Assembly (NCBI GenBank): GCA_046154125.1
Contig: JBJXEJ010000034.1
Span: 23,187-87,186 of the forward strand
Source of the DNA: PBB1 sp046154125
GTDB lineage: Bacteria > Pseudomonadota > Gammaproteobacteria > Burkholderiales > Burkholderiaceae_C
Length of the DNA stretch: 64,000 bases
Reading direction: 5' to 3'
The position numbers and the translations under genes are program-made. The notes beneath the pieces are model-generated. The model was not told the DNA's origin. It did no database searches and worked only from the letters and a program-made list of their open reading frames with translations. Shown here piece after piece: positions 45,471 through 53,156 of this stretch; the first letter of the stretch is position 1; every line of letters begins with the position of its first letter.

Positions 45471-46271
45471 ATGAACGCACAGTCCGAGATCGAGAACAAC
45501 GGCGAGAGGGCCCGGGCGGATGCCACGACCACGGTGTTCGACCTGCCGCTCAACAGCCTGCCCTGGAAAGCGCCCTTCCAATGGCTGAGACTGGGCTGGC
45601 ACGACTTCGCACGCGTGCCCCTGCTCGGACTGTTCTATGGCGCCTGCTTCACCGGAATGGGCTGGTTGCTGCTTTACGTGTTCGAGCATGCGGCGGCTTA
45701 CACGCTCGCATTGAGCGCGGGCTTCCTGCTCGTGGGACCGTTCCTGTGTCTGGGGCTGTACGACCTGAGCCGCAAGCTCGAGGCCGGTGGGCGGCCAGGT
45801 TTCGTTTCGTCGCTGACCGCATGGAGCACGCGTGCGAGCACCATGGGCATCTTCGGCGGCGTGCTGCTGATCGTGGAGATGCTCTGGGCGCGCTCGTCGC
45901 TGATCGTGTTTGCCCTCAGCTTCAACGGCATGCCCGACTTCAAGGGGTCGTTGCTGGCGCTGGTGAACCCGGCCAACCTCGGCTTCATCGTTGCGTACAT
46001 CGTGGTGGGCGCGCTGTTCGCGGGGCTGATCTTCACGATCAGTGTGGTCTCGATGCCGATGATCCTGGATCGCCAGACCGACGCCATCACGGCGGGCCTG
46101 ACCAGCCTGCGGCTGTGCCTCACCCAACCCGGCGTGATGCTGCTATGGGGTGCCTTGGTGACGCTGATCGTGGTGATGGCGATGCTGCCCGGGTTCTTCG
46201 GCCTGCTGATCGCCGGGCCGGTGATCGGCCACGCCTCGTGGCACGCCTACCGGGCTGCCGTTCCGCGCTGA
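45471..46271 (+). CDS. DUF2189 domain-containing inner-membrane protein
   Basis: 266 residues from ATG 45471, with about six hydrophobic segments. Motifs LAxGPFLCLGLYDLSRKLE-like (LLVGPFLCLGLYDLSRKLEA) and PMILDRQTDAITAGLTSLR identify DUF2189, often annotated as putative cytochrome c oxidase subunit I-like or simply membrane protein. No heme or copper ligands of an oxidase are apparent. Function unknown. A stop-to-start gap of 74 bp follows lspA. Confidence 0.85.
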   Translation: MNAQSEIENNGERARADATTTVFDLPLNSLPWKAPFQWLRLGWHDFARVPLLGLFYGACFTGMGWLLLYVFEHAAAYTLALSAGFLLVGPFLCLGLYDLSRKLEAGGRPGFVSSLTAWSTRASTMGIFGGVLLIVEMLWARSSLIVFALSFNGMPDFKGSLLALVNPANLGFIVAYIVVGALFAGLIFTISVVSMPMILDRQTDAITAGLTSLRLCLTQPGVMLLWGALVTLIVVMAMLPGFFGLLIAGPVIGHASWHAYRAAVPR

Positions 46272-46283
46272 CGCCGTCTGCGT

Positions 46284-47288
46284 TCAGGGCAGCAGCACGC
46301 TGCAACCGGTCGTCAGCCGCGCCTCCAGGTCGCGGTGCGCCTGTGCCACGTCGGCCAGCGCATAGCGGCGTTCGACAGGGATGCGAACCGCGCCGCTGCT
46401 GACGACCGCGAACAGGTCATCGGCCATCGCCTGCGTGGCCTCGCGGGTGGCGATGTGGGTGAACAGCGTCGGGCGCGTGACGTACAGCGATCCCTTGGCC
46501 GCCAGCACACCCAGATCCACGGGCGGCGCCTTGCCCGACGCATTGCCGAAGTTCGCCAGCAGACCGAAGGGCTGCAGCACATCGAACGACTTCTCGAAGG
46601 TGTCGAGCCCGACCGAGTCGTAGACCACCTTGACGCCGCGGCTGCCGGTGATCTCCTTGACGCGTGCAACGAAATCCTCGCGTTGGTAATTGATGGCGTG
46701 CGTGGCGCCGTGCTGCAGCGCCAGAGCGCACTTCTCGTCGCTGCCGGCGGTGCCGATCAGCTGCAGGCCCAGCGCGCGTGCCCACTGGCAGGCGATGAGC
46801 CCGACCCCGCCGGCTGCAGCGTGGAACAGAATGAAGTCGCCCGGCTGCAGGCCGCCCTGTGGCAGCGTTTTCTTCAGCAGATACTGCGCGGTCAGGCCCT
46901 TCAGCATCATGGCGGCACCGGTCTCGAAATCGATGGTGTCGGGCAGCTGGACGACGCACTTGGCTGGCATCACGCGGGCTTCGCAGTAGCTGCCGGGAGG
47001 TGTGCTGGCATAGGCCGCACGATCACCGATTCGCAGGTGCATCACGCCTTCACCCACCGCTTCGACGACGCCGGCCGCTTCCATGCCCAGGGACGCGGGA
47101 AGCGGAAGCGGATACAGGCCGGTGCGGTGGTACACGTCGATGAAATTGAGCCCGCAGGCGTGGTGGCGGATGCGGATTTCGCCCGCACCGGGTTCGCCGA
47201 TCGGTACTTCGACCAGATGCATCGCATCGGGCCCGCCGGGGTGCTCGATGCGGATCGCGCGGGTACTGAGTTGACGGGTGGCAGACAT
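46284..47288 (-). CDS. Quinone oxidoreductase (zinc-free medium-chain dehydrogenase)
   Basis: 334 residues; ATG preceded by AGGAG. The N-terminal GroES-like fold carries HHACGLNFIDVYHRTGLYP and ASLGMEAAGVVEAVG. The Rossmann motif is HAAAGGVGLIACQWARALG. The zinc ligands of alcohol dehydrogenases are absent, as in QOR/zeta-crystallin. It uses NADPH to reduce quinones by one electron. Convergent with the DUF2189 gene. Confidence 0.92.
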   Translation of the reverse strand: MSATRQLSTRAIRIEHPGGPDAMHLVEVPIGEPGAGEIRIRHHACGLNFIDVYHRTGLYPLPLPASLGMEAAGVVEAVGEGVMHLRIGDRAAYASTPPGSYCEARVMPAKCVVQLPDTIDFETGAAMMLKGLTAQYLLKKTLPQGGLQPGDFILFHAAAGGVGLIACQWARALGLQLIGTAGSDEKCALALQHGATHAINYQREDFVARVKEITGSRGVKVVYDSVGLDTFEKSFDVLQPFGLLANFGNASGKAPPVDLGVLAAKGSLYVTRPTLFTHIATREATQAMADDLFAVVSSGAVRIPVERRYALADVAQAHRDLEARLTTGCSVLLP

Positions 47289-47374
47289 GCAGGTGCTCCT
47301 CGAAAAGGCGGTGCGCTATCGTGCCCGAAGCCTACGTCACCCGCACGCCGAGGCGTCGACTGTGACGTCACCCC

Positions 47375-47677
47375 ATGAAGAAGCTCACCACCGCCCCCAA
47401 CCTCGCCATCGCCACGCTGTGGGCCGACCTGCTGTGCCACGCCGGCGTACCAACGACGATCCAGCGCGCCTACAACAGCAGTCTGGCCGGGCAGGTGCCG
47501 CCCGACCAGACGCTGCCCGAGCTGTGGCTGACCGACGCCGACAACTTCGAGCGAGCCGAGCGCCTGCTCGACGAACTGCGGCATCCGGTGTCGCGGCACT
47601 GGATGTGCCCCGCCTGCCGCGAAATGATCGACGGCCCGTTCGAGCAATGCTGGAACTGCGGGGCGGCAATGCCGTGA
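47375..47677 (+). CDS. DUF2007 domain protein with C-terminal zinc ribbon
   Basis: 100 residues. The N-terminal DUF2007-like part (ATLWADLLCHAGVPTTIQRA, LWLTDADNFERAERLLDEL) is followed by a probable zinc ribbon with two CXXC pairs, CPACREMIDGPFEQCWNCGAAMP. The family is small and uncharacterised. It lies just upstream of arsR but ends before the arsR operator, so it is probably a separate transcript. Confidence 0.8.
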   Translation: MKKLTTAPNLAIATLWADLLCHAGVPTTIQRAYNSSLAGQVPPDQTLPELWLTDADNFERAERLLDELRHPVSRHWMCPACREMIDGPFEQCWNCGAAMP

Positions 47678-47712
47678 TTTCGCTCGAAATTCCGATTGCC
47701 GAAGCCCATTAA

Positions 47713-47728
47713 TTCCATAATAATGGAA
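47713..47728. promoter_or_regulatory. Probable ArsR operator, TTCCAT-N4-ATGGAA
   Basis: A perfect dyad with two 6-bp half-sites around AATA, ending 2 bp before the arsR ATG. It overlaps the -10-like CATAAT, so a bound repressor would block the promoter. ArsR repressors typically bind such short AT-rich dyads at their own promoters. Assignment is by position. Confidence 0.75.
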
Positions 47729-47730
47729 AT

Positions 47731-48057
47731 ATGGAAGAGTTTGAGATCGTGGCATCACTGGCCGCTCTGGCCCAGGCAGCCCGCCTGAGGGTGTTCCGGG
47801 CATTGGTCGTTGCCGGCCCGCAGGGCCTGACGCCGGGCGCTCTGGCGGAAGCGCTGGCGGTGCCAGCATCGACGCTGTCGTTTCACCTGAAGGAGTTGAT
47901 GCACGCCGGGCTGATCTCGCAGCAGCGAGACGGCCGCAGCCTGATCTACCGCGCCGCGTTCGATCGCATGAACGATCTGATGGGCTACCTGAGCGCGAAC
48001 TGCTGTCAGGGCGAGACTTGCGTCGCCACGGCAACACCCACCTGCACGACTTGCTGA
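47731..48057 (+). CDS. arsR: ArsR-family arsenite-responsive repressor
   Basis: 108 residues. Winged helix with LAVPASTLSFHLKELMHAGL and the wing QQRDGRSLIYRAAF. The classical As(III)-binding motif ELCVCDL in the alpha-3 helix is missing. Instead a C-terminal cysteine cluster is present: Cys91, Cys92 and Cys97 (NCCQGETC), plus Cys105 and Cys108, resembling the C95/C96/C102 site of the Acidithiobacillus ferrooxidans type. It heads arsR-arsC-acr3-arsH. Confidence 0.93.
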   Translation: MEEFEIVASLAALAQAARLRVFRALVVAGPQGLTPGALAEALAVPASTLSFHLKELMHAGLISQQRDGRSLIYRAAFDRMNDLMGYLSANCCQGETCVATATPTCTTC

Positions 48058-48115
48058 GCGATTGCCGCGAGCGCCGCTCCTCGCTTTCCGCCATTCAACA
48101 CACCCCGGAGTTCCC

Positions 48116-48610
48116 ATGTCCGACACCCCGAAACACGTGCTGTTCGTCTGCACCGGCAACTCGGCCCGTTCGATCCTCGCCGAGGGCCTGCTCAACGAAC
48201 TGGGCAAGGGTCGCTTCATCGCGCACTCGGCCGGCAGCCACCCCAATGGCCAGGTCAACCCGTTCGCGCTCTCGACTCTGTGGGCGTTGCGCATCCCGAC
48301 CGACGGTTTTCGCAGCAAGAACTGGGACGAGTTTTCGGTGCCCGGAGCGCCGACGCTCGATCTCGTATTCACCGTGTGCGACAACGCGGCCGGCGAGATG
48401 TGCCCGGTGTGGCCCGGTCAGCCGATGACTGCGCACTGGGGTGTGCCCGACCCGGCGGCGGTCGAAGGCTCTGATGAAGAGAAGGCCCGAGCCTTCATGG
48501 ACACGGCGATCACGCTGAAACGACGTATCGAGCTGATGCTGTCGTTACCGATCGAGACCCTCGATCGCATGGCGATCCAGCACGAGCTGAAGCAGATCGG
48601 CAGCGCCTGA
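48116..48610 (+). CDS. arsC: Arsenate reductase, low-molecular-weight phosphatase type
   Basis: 164 residues from ATG 48116, with GGAG upstream. The phosphatase loop is CTGNSARS with nucleophile Cys12 and Arg18. Two more cysteines, Cys88 and Cys96 (TVCDNAAGEMCPVW), sit where the thioredoxin-linked ArsC uses its second and third cysteines. It reduces arsenate to arsenite, which ACR3 then exports. Electrons would come from thioredoxin and TrxB, although a glutathione/mycothiol variant cannot be excluded. Confidence 0.9.
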   Translation: MSDTPKHVLFVCTGNSARSILAEGLLNELGKGRFIAHSAGSHPNGQVNPFALSTLWALRIPTDGFRSKNWDEFSVPGAPTLDLVFTVCDNAAGEMCPVWPGQPMTAHWGVPDPAAVEGSDEEKARAFMDTAITLKRRIELMLSLPIETLDRMAIQHELKQIGSA

Positions 48611-48626
48611 CCGGCCGGCCTCACCC

Positions 48627-49715
48627 ATGAACACCTCCGCCTTGCCCGCACCTTCCGCCGTCCCAGCACCGATGAGCGTGTTCGAGCGTTACCTCACCGT
48701 CTGGGTCTTCCTGTGCATCGTCGCAGGCATCGCCCTCGGCCAGATCTTGCCGGGTCCGGTCCAGGCCATCGGCCGCATGGAGTTCGCACAGGTCAACCTG
48801 CCGGTCGGCCTGCTGATATGGGTGATGATCATCCCGATGCTGCTGAAGGTCGACTTCGCGTCGCTCTCGCAGGTGAAGCAGCACTGGCGCGGCATCGGTG
48901 TCACGCTGTTCGTCAACTGGGCGGTCAAGCCGTTCTCGATGGCGCTGCTGGGGTGGATCTTCATCCGCCATGTCTTCGCGCCCTACCTGCCCGCCGACCA
49001 GGCCGACAGCTACATCGCCGGCCTGATCCTGCTGGCCGCCGCGCCGTGCACCGCGATGGTCTTCGTGTGGAGCCGGCTCACCGGTGGCAACCCGCTGTTC
49101 ACGCTGTCGCAGGTCGCACTCAACGACACGATCATGGTGTTCGCCTTCGCACCTATCGTCGCCTTGCTGCTCGGCCTGTCGGCCATCGTGGTTCCGTGGG
49201 ACACGCTGATCACCTCGGTCGTGCTCTACATCGTGATCCCGGTCGTGCTGGCGCAGATCTGGCGAAGGGCCTTGCAGCGTCGCGGCCAGGCGGCATTCGA
49301 TGCCACGCTAGAGACGATCGGCCCTTGGTCGATCACCGCACTGCTCGCCACGCTGGTGCTGCTGTTCGCCTTCCAGGGCCGGGCCATCATCGACCAGCCG
49401 CTGGTCATCGCGATGCTGGCGGTACCCATCCTGATCCAGGTGTTCTTCAACTCCGGACTGGCGTACTGGCTGAATCGCCGGCTGGGAGAATCGCACAGCG
49501 TGGCGTGCCCGTCGGCGCTGATCGGAGCGAGCAACTTCTTCGAGCTGGCCGTTGCCGCGGCCATCAGCCTGTTCGGTTTCGAGTCGGGTGCCGCGCTGGC
49601 CACGGTGGTCGGCGTGCTGATCGAGGTGCCGGTGATGCTGCTGGTGGTCAAGTGGGCCAACGACAGCAAGGGCTGGTACGAGCGTGGGATGAATGAAAGC
49701 GGTCAACGTGTCTGA
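48627..49715 (+). CDS. acr3: ACR3-family arsenite efflux transporter
   Basis: 362 residues with ten hydrophobic segments. The essential cysteine of ACR3 is Cys141 in LLAAAPCTAMVFVWSRLTGG. Other family motifs are WVMIIPMLLKVDF and the C-terminal IGASNFFELAVAAAISLFG. It exports As(III) through the inner membrane, driven by the proton gradient. ACR3 usually works without ArsA. It begins 17 bp after arsC and overlaps arsH by 23 bp. Confidence 0.95.
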   Translation: MNTSALPAPSAVPAPMSVFERYLTVWVFLCIVAGIALGQILPGPVQAIGRMEFAQVNLPVGLLIWVMIIPMLLKVDFASLSQVKQHWRGIGVTLFVNWAVKPFSMALLGWIFIRHVFAPYLPADQADSYIAGLILLAAAPCTAMVFVWSRLTGGNPLFTLSQVALNDTIMVFAFAPIVALLLGLSAIVVPWDTLITSVVLYIVIPVVLAQIWRRALQRRGQAAFDATLETIGPWSITALLATLVLLFAFQGRAIIDQPLVIAMLAVPILIQVFFNSGLAYWLNRRLGESHSVACPSALIGASNFFELAVAAAISLFGFESGAALATVVGVLIEVPVMLLVVKWANDSKGWYERGMNESGQRV

Positions 49716-50430
49716 ATCCCTGGATCAACTTCCGAATGTCGACGCGGTACTGTTTTCGGTCCCGACCGTCGAGCAGTTGCAGGCTGTTCCCCCGTCGCCT
49801 CGCGCACCACGCTTCCTGCTGCTTTACGGTTCGCTGCGCGAGCGCTCCTACAGCCGCCTGCTGGCGCAGGAAGCCGCCCGCCTGCTCGAAGCGATGGGCG
49901 GCGAGACGCGATTGTTCGACCCCGCAGGTTTGCCTCTGCCCGACGGCGCGCCCGATTCGCACCCGAAGGTCGTCGAGTTGCGCGAACTCGCCGACTGGTG
50001 CGAAGGCATGGTGTGGTCTTCGCCAGAACGGCACGGCGCGATGAGCGGCATCATGAAGGCACAGATCGACTGGATTCCGCTGGCCATCGGGGCGGTGCGA
50101 CCGACGCAGGGCAAGACGCTGGCGGTGATGCAGGTGTCGGGCGGCTCGCAGTCGTTCAACGCGGTCAACCAGCTGCGCGTGCTGGGCCGCTGGATGCGCA
50201 TGCTGACGATCCCGAACCAGTCGTCTGTCGCCAAGGCATTTCTCGAATTCGACGAAGCCGGCCGCATGAAGCCGTCGGCGTACTACGACCGCGTGGTCGA
50301 CGTCATGGAAGAACTGATGAAGTTCACGCTGCTGACGCGCGACGCAGCGCCGTACCTGGTCGACCGCTACAGCGAGCGCAAGGAAAGCGCCGAAGCGCTG
50401 TCGCAGCGGGTGAACCAGCGAAGCATCTGA
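49693..50430 (+). CDS. arsH: ArsH NADPH-dependent FMN oxidoreductase
   Basis: 245 residues. The flavodoxin-like core has LLYGSLRERSYSRLLAQEAA as FMN-binding loop and SPERHGAMSGIMKAQIDWI, followed by VSGGSQSFNAVNQLRVLGRW. ArsH oxidises trivalent organoarsenicals to less toxic pentavalent forms and is a general NADPH:FMN reductase. The start overlaps acr3, so translation is coupled. It ends 22 bp from the convergent arsA stop. Confidence 0.94.
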   Translation: MKAVNVSESLDQLPNVDAVLFSVPTVEQLQAVPPSPRAPRFLLLYGSLRERSYSRLLAQEAARLLEAMGGETRLFDPAGLPLPDGAPDSHPKVVELRELADWCEGMVWSSPERHGAMSGIMKAQIDWIPLAIGAVRPTQGKTLAVMQVSGGSQSFNAVNQLRVLGRWMRMLTIPNQSSVAKAFLEFDEAGRMKPSAYYDRVVDVMEELMKFTLLTRDAAPYLVDRYSERKESAEALSQRVNQRSI

Positions 50431-50452
50431 GAGGTCGGTTCGACCGATGTGC

Positions 50453-52474
50453 TCACCCGGAGGCGCGCGCGTCGGGCGGGCTGACCAGCTTCGACAGCTC
50501 GGCCACTCCGATCGGCGGGCGAGCCAGCCAGGGCAGCACATACAACCGCTTCGCCAGCCCGGCAGAGAGGCGCGCCATCTGCTTGCGTTCGCCGGTCAGT
50601 CGCGCAGACAGCAGTGGGTCGTGCGTGCCAGCGGCCACGACGCTCTTGTTGAGCACCCAGGCGTGCGGCTCGATGTGGGCGCGTCGCAGATCGTCCTGCA
50701 ACGCAGCGGCCTGCGACACCGGGGTCACTTCGGGCAGAGTGACCAGGATGATCTTCGTGTACGTCGCGTCCTGCAGCCTCATCAGCGGCGTGACGATGCG
50801 TGCGGTGCTGCGCCCCTCGAACTCCCGCATCATCTGCCGGTGGTAGGCGCCGGTCGCATCCATCAGCAGCAATGAATGCCCGGTGGGCGCGGTGTCCAGC
50901 ACCACGAAAGCGCTGCGCCCTTCGCTGACGATGCGCGAGAACGCATGGAAAACCGCCACCTCCTCGGTGCACGGCGAACGCAGATCCTCGAGCAGCAGCG
51001 CCTGTTCCTGAGCATCGAGGCCGGGTGACTTGGCAGCCATGATCTTGTCGATGTAGTGCTGCGTCTCGGCCTTCGGGTCGATGCGGCTCACGTGCAGGCC
51101 CGGGACCTCACCCTCGAGTGTTCCGGCCAGGTGGGCGGCCGGGTCGGTGGTGCTCAGATGCACGGTCTTGCCGCGCTGGACGAGGCCGAGGGCCAGCGCA
51201 GCCGCCACCGTCGTCTTGCCGACGCCGCCCTTGCCCATGACCATGATCAGGCCGTGTTCGGCCGTGGCCAGTTCATCGGCCAGCGCGTCCAGGCCGGGAA
51301 AATGATCGGCAGGCTCGGTCGATGAACCGGCCGCGACCATGGCAGGCGCGATCACGTCGGGTTCCGCGCCGAGCAGCGCACGCAGTGCGGGCAGTCCGAC
51401 GGTGTCGAAAGACCGCAACGGAACGCGGTCCTGCGGCAGCGCGCGCAGAGATGGCGCCATGTCCGACAGGGCCTGCAGCCCCAGGGCCTCGATGGCGCAG
51501 GCCACGGCATCGGTGCGATCAACGGCGTGGAACACACCGTTGATCACCAGGCGCTGGTTGTTCAAGCCAAGCGCATGCAGTTCCTCGGAAGTTCGCGCCG
51601 CCTCGGCCACCGCGCCGGCGTCGGGCCTTGTCACCAGGACGACCGTGGTCAGCGCTGGATCGCTCAGTGCGTCGAGCGCGGCCTTGAAGCGAACTTCCTG
51701 CATCTTCAGACCGGAGTGCGGGCCGAGGCAGGAGGCGCCGCGATCGTTGCCGTCGAGAAAGCCGCTCCAGGCCTTTGGCAGACTCAACAGGCGCAAGGTG
51801 TGGCCGGTCGGCGCCGTGTCGAAGACGATGTGATCGAAAGCTTTTGCGTCGGTCGACAGCAAGGATGCGAACTCGTCGAACGACGCAATCTCGGTGGTGC
51901 ACGCACCAGACAACTGTTCGCGCACAGTTGCCAGCTCGGATTCGCTGGAGTCGGCACTCATCTGCGCAACGACGCGCTGCCGATACGACTCGGCCGCCGT
52001 GTCGGGGTCGATGTTCAGCACCGACAGCCCCGGCGCACCCGGCACCGGCGTCGGCGTGTTGCGCAACTCGATCCCCAGCATCTCATCGAGGTTTGAAGCC
52101 GCATCGGTGCTGACCAGCAGCACCTGATTGCCCGCGTCCGCCAGCGACAGTGCAGCGGCCGTCGACAGCGAAGTTTTGCCGACCCCGCCCTTGCCGGTGA
52201 AGAACAGGTGTCGCGTCGGGTGGCTCAGGAAGCCCGGCGTGTCCGGGTGCAGCCAGCTCAGCACTTCCGCATGGGAAGGAATCCCCCCGCTGTGCACGAC
52301 CTGGCCGCGGATCACGACAGCGGGCGTGTGGCTGACTCCGAAGCGCCGGATCTGGTCCGGGTTCTCGATCTTCAGGATGTCGACCTCGATCCCCGCCGCC
52401 AGGGCAACCCGCTCGATCATCGCGACGGTGCTGCGGCACTTGCTGCACCCCGTACCCAGGACCTTGACTTCCAT
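50453..52474 (-). CDS. arsA: Thioredoxin-like domain fused to arsenite-stimulated ATPase ArsA
   Basis: 673 residues from MEVKVLGTGCSKCRSTVAMI (ATG 52474, GAGGTG upstream). Residues 1-78 are a TM0996/MTH895-type thioredoxin-like domain with CSKC at 10-13 and a cis-Pro loop SHTPAVVI. Residues ~88-673 are a two-half ArsA: P-loops GKGGVGKTS (94-102) and GKGGVGKTT (414-422), DTAPTGH signatures at 219 and 527. The three As(III) cysteines of R773 ArsA are conserved as Cys192, Cys249 and Cys502. There is no Met near the junction, so this is one protein. ArsA normally energises an arsenite pump and receives As(III) from ArsD; no arsD is present here. Confidence 0.93.
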   Translation of the reverse strand: MEVKVLGTGCSKCRSTVAMIERVALAAGIEVDILKIENPDQIRRFGVSHTPAVVIRGQVVHSGGIPSHAEVLSWLHPDTPGFLSHPTRHLFFTGKGGVGKTSLSTAAALSLADAGNQVLLVSTDAASNLDEMLGIELRNTPTPVPGAPGLSVLNIDPDTAAESYRQRVVAQMSADSSESELATVREQLSGACTTEIASFDEFASLLSTDAKAFDHIVFDTAPTGHTLRLLSLPKAWSGFLDGNDRGASCLGPHSGLKMQEVRFKAALDALSDPALTTVVLVTRPDAGAVAEAARTSEELHALGLNNQRLVINGVFHAVDRTDAVACAIEALGLQALSDMAPSLRALPQDRVPLRSFDTVGLPALRALLGAEPDVIAPAMVAAGSSTEPADHFPGLDALADELATAEHGLIMVMGKGGVGKTTVAAALALGLVQRGKTVHLSTTDPAAHLAGTLEGEVPGLHVSRIDPKAETQHYIDKIMAAKSPGLDAQEQALLLEDLRSPCTEEVAVFHAFSRIVSEGRSAFVVLDTAPTGHSLLLMDATGAYHRQMMREFEGRSTARIVTPLMRLQDATYTKIILVTLPEVTPVSQAAALQDDLRRAHIEPHAWVLNKSVVAAGTHDPLLSARLTGERKQMARLSAGLAKRLYVLPWLARPPIGVAELSKLVSPPDARASG

Positions 52475-52551
52475 GTCGAACACCTCGCAATTGAACCTGC
52501 GCCGGCACGCTCGCCGAAAGCTAAGCAGCTCCGATTGGATGCCTCGGAGAC

Positions 52552-52574
52552 TGACCCGGTCGTGACGTGGGTCA
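52552..52574. promoter_or_regulatory. Dyad TGACCC-N11-GGGTCA in the arsA upstream region
   Basis: A 6-bp inverted repeat with an 11-bp spacer, about 80-100 bp upstream of arsA and between arsA and the divergent basic-protein gene. It differs from the arsR dyad. One half (TTGACC on the minus strand) also resembles a -35 element for arsA, but no good -10 follows. Regulator unknown. Confidence 0.35.
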
Positions 52575-52655
52575 ATTGGCAGGCAGGAAATCAAGCACGC
52601 AATACAACAAACATATCGTATAAACTATTTACTCCCATTCAGGAGCATTGACATC

Positions 52656-53150
52656 ATGAGCAATAACAGTCTCCCAGCCCGGACTGACACCGCCGACACT
52701 CCGGCCGGCACCGTCGTGACGGCAAAGGGCACACCGGCCAAGAAGGGCAAGCCGGCCCCGGTCGTCAAGGCAGCCTCCTCGTCGAAGGCGCGCGCCACCA
52801 GCCAGCCCGCGGCCAAGAAATCGAAAGCCCCGAAGGCTGCAGCGCCCGTCGCTCGCAAAGTGCCGAAGGCCGTCGTCAAACGTCCAGCCAAGCCGAAGGC
52901 CCTCGTCGACGACAAGGTGCAGAAGGTCAAGGCCAAGCTGATACGCGACAGCTTCACGATGCCTCAGGCCGACTTCGAGCTGATCGACATGCTGAAGCAG
53001 CGGGCGCTGGACTTCCGTCACTCGGCCAAGAAGAGCGAGTTGCTGCGCGCAGGCCTGCAGGTCCTGGCTGCGTTGCCGCATGCACAGCTGCAAGCAGCGC
53101 TGGACCGCATCACGCCGTTGAAGCCGGGTCGCCCGAAGAAAGCCGACTGA
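52656..53150 (+). CDS. Histone-H1-like basic protein with C-terminal helical domain
   Basis: 164 residues from ATG 52656, AGGAG 10 bases upstream, and an AT-rich TATAAA at 52619. Residues ~22-90 are rich in Lys, Ala and Pro (AKKSKAPKAAAPVARKVPKA), like bacterial H1-type proteins that bind DNA through a disordered tail. Residues ~93-150 (DSFTMPQADFELIDMLKQRA, KKSELLRAGLQVLAAL) look like a ribbon-helix-helix or similar dimerising fold. Probably a nucleoid-associated or regulatory protein; not proved. Confidence 0.75.
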   Translation: MSNNSLPARTDTADTPAGTVVTAKGTPAKKGKPAPVVKAASSSKARATSQPAAKKSKAPKAAAPVARKVPKAVVKRPAKPKALVDDKVQKVKAKLIRDSFTMPQADFELIDMLKQRALDFRHSAKKSELLRAGLQVLAALPHAQLQAALDRITPLKPGRPKKAD

Positions 53151-53156
53151 AACGCT

